Below, piece by piece: positions 60,314-64,000 of a DNA stretch of 64,000 nucleotides. This DNA is from Massilia aurea (GTDB lineage Bacteria > Pseudomonadota > Gammaproteobacteria > Burkholderiales > Burkholderiaceae_D). Location of the stretch: assembly GCF_014200505.1 (NCBI RefSeq), contig NZ_JACHBX010000005.1, positions 310,001 through 374,000 on the forward strand, in the 5' to 3' direction. Within the stretch, counting starts at the first letter, position 1; the number at the start of each line of letters is the position of its first letter. A program made the position numbers and the translations under genes. Below the pieces are notes generated by a model that ran no database searches, was not told where the DNA came from, and worked only from the letters and a program-made list of their open reading frames with translations.

Positions 60314-61882
60314 TCAGTGCGTGAGCGCCAGGCGCGTGCTCGATGTCGAGCCACTCACGCCAGGCGTATGCGCGAGCTTGAACACGGCCAGCGCATCGGT
60401 CAGGTGGCCGGTCTGGCCCGTCAGCGATTCGGCGGCGGCTGCTGCTTCCTCGACCAGCGCCGCATTTTGCTGCGTCATCGCGTCGATGCTGCCGATGGCC
60501 AGGCCAATGTCTTCGATGCCCGCGTTCTGGCGCGTACCCGCATCGCGGATCTCGAGCATGATGGTTTGCACCTTGCCCACGGCCTCGACGATCTGCGCCA
60601 TCGTCACGCCGGCCTGGTCCACCAGCGCGCTGCCGGCGCCGACCTTGGCGACCGAGTCGCCGATCAATTCCTTGATCTCCTTGGCGGCCGATGCCGAGCG
60701 ATGCGCCAGCGTGCGCACTTCGCTGGCCACCACGGCAAAGCCGCGGCCCTGCTCGCCGGCGCGGGCTGCTTCAACGGCCGCATTCAGGGCCAGGATATTG
60801 GTCTGGAAGGCGATGCCGTCAATGGTCGCGATGATGTCGACGATCTTTTTCGACGAAGCGCTGATGTCGCCCATCGTCGTGACCACGCCACCGACGACGT
60901 CGCCGCCGCGTGATGCGATTTCGTTGGCTGTGACCACCAGCGCACTGGCTTCGCTGGCATTGGCGGCATTCTGGCGCACTTCGCCCGTCAGCTCGGCCAT
61001 CGCGCGCGTGGTGCGGTCGACGTTCGAGGCCTGCGATTCAGTGCGGCTGGCCAGGTCGGCGTTGCCGCTGGCGATCTCGCTGCTGGCGCTGGCGATGGCA
61101 TCGGCCGACGCTTTGATGTCGCCCACCAGCGTCGACAGGCGGGTGCGCATTTCCTTCAGCGCGGCCAGCAGGCTGCTGCTGTCGCCCGCGTCGGTGTGGA
61201 TCTCCATCGACAGGTCGCCGGCGGCCACCGCCTGCGCGATCGTGCGCGCATAGGCCGGCTCGCCGCCGAGCTGCTGCCAGATCGTGCGAACCATGAACCA
61301 CGAGATGGCTACCAGCACCGCGATCACGATCAGGGCCGACAGCACCATCGCGATCACGGTCTGGCGCACGCTGTTCTGGCTGGCTTCGATGCCGGCGGCG
61401 AACTGGCGCTGGGCCAGATCGGCTGTCTTGGCCAGGTCGGCATTGAGCGCGGCCAGCGCCTTCTGCATGGCGCCGACGGTGGCCTGCGGGTCGCCTTGCT
61501 CCATCTCGAGCATGATGCGGGCCGACGACAGTGCCGGCGTGTAGTAAGCAGTGAATTCGGTATTCAGGCGTGCGCTCGTGGCTTGCTGGCCAGGGATCTT
61601 GGCGAGCTGGTCGAGTGCGGTGCGCACCTTGGTGGCCTGGTTGTTGGCCTGGTCGACGAGCGCCTTGTCGTTCTCGGTGACGGCATCGGTCAGCATGACG
61701 GTGACGGCCCCGATGTCGAGCGACAGGACCTTGACCGCGTCCATCAGCGGATAGTCCACCGACTCGGTGGTGGTGATCGACTTCAGGGCGCCGTTCGCGA
61801 TGGTCGCGCTGATGCCGGCCCCCAGGCCGAAGATGATGGCGGAAATAATGGGCAGTGCCCAGATCCTGCGCTTGATGCTCAT
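60314..61882 (-). CDS. Methyl-accepting chemotaxis protein (third gene of porin cassette)
   Basis: 522 residues: transmembrane helix 1 (about 8-30), a periplasmic four-helix-bundle sensor (about 35-185), transmembrane helix 2 (about 186-206), HAMP (about 207-260) and the signalling hairpin 'GIAFQTNILALNAAVEAARAGEQGRGFAVVASEVRTLA'. The start MSIKRRIWAL follows GGAG. It is the last gene of a same-strand cassette with a small phosphate-binding-like protein (67 bp upstream) and a porin. Such order suggests the receptor may sense a ligand bound by the periplasmic protein; this is inference. Confidence 0.88.
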   Translation of the reverse strand: MSIKRRIWALPIISAIIFGLGAGISATIANGALKSITTTESVDYPLMDAVKVLSLDIGAVTVMLTDAVTENDKALVDQANNQATKVRTALDQLAKIPGQQATSARLNTEFTAYYTPALSSARIMLEMEQGDPQATVGAMQKALAALNADLAKTADLAQRQFAAGIEASQNSVRQTVIAMVLSALIVIAVLVAISWFMVRTIWQQLGGEPAYARTIAQAVAAGDLSMEIHTDAGDSSSLLAALKEMRTRLSTLVGDIKASADAIASASSEIASGNADLASRTESQASNVDRTTRAMAELTGEVRQNAANASEASALVVTANEIASRGGDVVGGVVTTMGDISASSKKIVDIIATIDGIAFQTNILALNAAVEAARAGEQGRGFAVVASEVRTLAHRSASAAKEIKELIGDSVAKVGAGSALVDQAGVTMAQIVEAVGKVQTIMLEIRDAGTRQNAGIEDIGLAIGSIDAMTQQNAALVEEAAAAAESLTGQTGHLTDALAVFKLAHTPGVSGSTSSTRLALTH

Positions 61883-61948
61883 GCTTGTCTCCAGATACAA
61901 CGCCCGCCACGCGGCGCAGAGCCGGTGGCGGGCGTGGTTAGTGCTTGC

Positions 61949-62350
61949 TTATGGGGTGAGGACGACCTTGACGCTCGCATCGACGGCGCTCTTGTCGATG
62001 TAGCCGATGGCCTTCGGGTTGGCGGCGACGGCGGCCTTGACGCCGGCACTGTCGGCGACTTCCTTCGGCATCGTGGCCTTGCCGGTAAACACCAGCTTGG
62101 ACCACAGGGCTTTGGCCTGGGCCGCGTCCTTGTCCGCGACCTTCTTGTAGAACTCGGCGCGTACCGGGGCGTTGTCGGGCTGGTCGATCGGCGTCATCGA
62201 CGTCGATTTACCCAGGAAGAACTGGGCGACCTGATCCTTGGTCAGTGCGCTTTCGGCGGCCTTCGGATTGACGACGACAACCACTTCGGCCAGAGCCGGC
62301 AGTGCAGCGAAAGCGGTGCTCAGGCAGGCAGCGATGAGAATTTTTTTCAT
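61949..62350 (-). CDS. Small PstS-like periplasmic binding protein
   Basis: 133 residues with a signal peptide ('MKKILIAACLSTAFAALPALA') and a single lobe of a phosphate-type periplasmic binding fold: 'VVVVNPKAAESALTKDQVAQFFLGK', 'FYKKVADKDAAQAKALWSKLVFTG' and 'GVKAAVAANPKAIGYIDKSAVD'. At about 110 mature residues it is roughly half the usual length. No ABC permease or ATPase gene is adjacent, so it is unlikely to serve a transporter directly. It sits between the porin and the chemoreceptor, each within 70 bp. Confidence 0.8.
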   Translation of the reverse strand: MKKILIAACLSTAFAALPALAEVVVVVNPKAAESALTKDQVAQFFLGKSTSMTPIDQPDNAPVRAEFYKKVADKDAAQAKALWSKLVFTGKATMPKEVADSAGVKAAVAANPKAIGYIDKSAVDASVKVVLTP

Positions 62351-62359
62351 GGGCGCTCC

Positions 62360-63598
62360 TTAGAACACGAAGTCGAGGGCGACGGCGCCGACGGTCACAG
62401 GACCGGAGAAACCTGGCTTGACATTGATGAACAGGCCGCTGCCGGTTGGCTTGATGCGGTCGATCTGCACCTTCAGTGCGGCCGACTTGTAGAAGTCCCA
62501 GCGCACGCCGATGGTGTCGGTGGTCTGCTCGCCCTGGCCAACGCCCGAGACGGCAATCCGGCTCACGCCGGCGCGCAGCGCCTGCAGGGTCGGGGTGCAG
62601 GCGACCGGGAAGCCGGCGGGGCAGGCGGTCGGCACGGTGTTGTTGATGGTGCTGTCGATCTTCAGTTCCGAGCGCGTGTAGTACGGCAGGAACTTGCCGA
62701 TGCGGTAGCCGCCCATCACGTACCACGACGTGGTGTCGTTGATGTAGGTCTCGGTCTTGCGCTTGGCAAATTCGCTTTGCAGCACGAAATTGTTCCAGTC
62801 AGCGGTCAGGCCGATCGAATTGAACGTGCCCTTGTCGCCCTTGGCTTCCACCTCGCTTGCCAGCGCGGTCAGCTGGGGCAGGCGATAGCCGGCACCGGCG
62901 GCGCGCAGCGAGCCGACCAGCGTATTGAGCGATGGCAGGTCGTCGAGCGTGACCTTGGTGCGGGCGTGGCCCACGCGCAGCGTGAACGGGCCGTTTTCGG
63001 CCACCAGGTTCAGTGCCAGGATGTCCTTGCCGCGCACGTGGAAGCTCGTCACCGGCGCCTTGGTGCTGCCGGCTGCGAACTGCGTGGTCAGGCTGGTGTT
63101 GCCGAACTCGTGGCGCCAGGTGATGTCGGCGCCATCGACGCTGTTGAACGGCACTTGCGAATACACTTCCGACGGCGGGCGCAGCATCGTGTTGGCATAG
63201 CCCACGTTGCGATAATCCGAGATCATGAAGATCGGCAGGCCGACGCGGCCCACGCGCACGCTCAGTTCATCCGAGATGCGGAACTTGGCGAAGGCCCAGC
63301 TCAGTTCGGCGCCATAACCTTCTTCGGCATCCTTGCGCACCAGACCTTGCGCGGTCAGCGACAGCCAGTCGTTGACGGTGTAGTCAGCCTGCAGGCCGAG
63401 GTTCGAGTCGATACCGGTGCGGAAGTCGCCTGCACTGCCACTGGCCTGGTTCGGACGGGCAAATTCGGCGCGGTCTTCATCCGCGTAGGTAGCGGCAGCG
63501 GTGCCGAAGCCGCTGATTTTGACGGCGTTCTCCTGTGCTTGTGCGACCGACGCGCACAGAGGCAGCGCCAGAAGACTGGCGATCATTGTTTTTTTCAT
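62360..63598 (-). CDS. Outer-membrane porin-like protein
   Basis: 412 residues. Signal peptide 'MKKTMIASLLALPLCASVAQA', mature start 'ENAVKISGFGTAAATYADED', beta-strands throughout and C-terminal 'VGAVALDFVF' with terminal Phe. The layout ('LGLQADYTVNDWLSLTAQGL', 'LSVRVGRVGLPIFMISDYRNVGY') resembles beta-barrel porins found next to phosphate-binding-like proteins in Oxalobacteraceae; one cysteine pair ('ACPAGFPVAC') may form a loop disulfide. First gene of a three-gene minus-strand cassette. Substrate unknown. Confidence 0.78.
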   Translation of the reverse strand: MKKTMIASLLALPLCASVAQAQENAVKISGFGTAAATYADEDRAEFARPNQASGSAGDFRTGIDSNLGLQADYTVNDWLSLTAQGLVRKDAEEGYGAELSWAFAKFRISDELSVRVGRVGLPIFMISDYRNVGYANTMLRPPSEVYSQVPFNSVDGADITWRHEFGNTSLTTQFAAGSTKAPVTSFHVRGKDILALNLVAENGPFTLRVGHARTKVTLDDLPSLNTLVGSLRAAGAGYRLPQLTALASEVEAKGDKGTFNSIGLTADWNNFVLQSEFAKRKTETYINDTTSWYVMGGYRIGKFLPYYTRSELKIDSTINNTVPTACPAGFPVACTPTLQALRAGVSRIAVSGVGQGEQTTDTIGVRWDFYKSAALKVQIDRIKPTGSGLFINVKPGFSGPVTVGAVALDFVF

Positions 63599-63811
63599 AA
63601 TAGGGGTATGCTGAAACGTAAGCTGCTGGAAACGACGGCGCTGACAAGGGCAGCAGGCAGGAGCGCCGGTACATACTGGAATTTATTCTATCCAGACGGC
63701 AATATTTACGGCAACAGTTTTATGACATACCGAGAGTATTGGAGACATTTCCGGAAGGAATGTGGCCTGACTGACACACAACGTCGTCAGGACACATTCC
63801 TTTATGGCAAG

Positions 63812-64000
63812 TTACTCAACAGGCTTGACGGACGACACAGTGCAGTCCAGATGACCGGGATCGTTTTGCAGGGGAATGCGGCGGCCGTCGATCTCCAGAT
63901 CCGCCAGCACCGGCGGCGCGGCGCGCAGGCGCCCAGCGCGCATGGCGTCGAACAGCGTTGCGCAATCGCCGTACAGCTCAGGCAGGGTGGCAGCCAGTTC
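63812..64000 (-). CDS. 3' end of an unidentified gene (5' end outside window)
   Basis: Reading the minus strand from the window edge, the frame is open for 62 codons to a TAA at 63812-63814. The peptide begins 'ELAATLPELYGDCATLFD', continues 'AMRAGRLRAAPPVLADLEIDG' and ends 'LDCTVSSVKPVE'; codon use is GC-rich and gene-like. I do not recognize the family. The 213 bp before the porin start hold no visible gene. Confidence 0.55.
   Translation of the reverse strand, partial: ELAATLPELYGDCATLFDAMRAGRLRAAPPVLADLEIDGRRIPLQNDPGHLDCTVSSVKPVE

Noticed and set aside
1..64000. tRNA, rRNA, CRISPR arrays, insertion sequences, integrase or phage genes
   Set aside because: Looked for and not recognized anywhere in the window, including the boundaries of the block between pilD and pilC.

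Overview
The window is high-GC proteobacterial DNA, and gene order and protein sequences point to Burkholderiales, most likely Oxalobacteraceae (Massilia/Janthinobacterium-like). The evidence is an intact dcw cluster in beta-proteobacterial order, followed by peroxiredoxin, lpxC, a DUF721 gene, secA, argJ, a DUF815 ATPase and mutT, and then the yidD-yacG-zapD-coaE-pilD group. The genus is an inference; no rRNA or tRNA gene is present to confirm it.

Layout. 1-1902: the end of an archaic (Csu-type) chaperone-usher operon (usher C-terminus plus a two-domain tip adhesin). 1922-9077: a signalling block with two divergent c-di-GMP enzymes, three receiver-domain proteins (one with its HTH in front of the receiver), uridine kinase and a miniature coat-U-like secreted protein. 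9456-26878: the dcw cluster mraZ-rsmH-ftsL-ftsI-murE-murF-mraY-murD-ftsW-murG-murC-ddlB-ftsQ-ftsA-ftsZ, mostly with stop/start overlaps, headed by a promoter carrying four 10-bp-spaced MraZ boxes. 27199-36204: peroxiredoxin, a DMT permease, lpxC, DUF721 (minus), secA, argJ, DUF815 ATPase, mutT. 36295-39282 (minus): yidD, yacG, zapD, coaE, pilD.

39478-56880 is accessory DNA lying between pilD and pilC-pilB, which are usually adjacent. It holds a metallo-beta-lactamase-fold protein with a degraded metal motif, an AT-rich gap, a three-subunit periplasmic gluconate-type dehydrogenase (Tat small subunit, GMC flavoprotein, tri-heme cytochrome c), a MarC protein, a porin, a chemoreceptor, a 1343-residue Pls/PosA-type single-module NRPS (poly-epsilon-lysine synthetase architecture) overlapping its own Sfp-type phosphopantetheinyl transferase, a hydrolase-marR operon with a palindromic operator, and an S41 peptidase. 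57035-60012 resumes with pilC and pilB. 60314-63598 (minus) is a porin / small phosphate-binding-like protein / chemoreceptor cassette. The window ends in the 3' end of an unidentified minus-strand gene.

Most striking points: a 105-bp dispersed inverted-repeat element inserted in frame inside the essential gene murF, with a second copy after ftsZ; the Pls-type synthetase with its coupled PPTase; a perfect -10 hexamer placed so that lpxC could be leaderless; a long interrupted stem-loop upstream of secA; and a low-GC patch inside rsmH.
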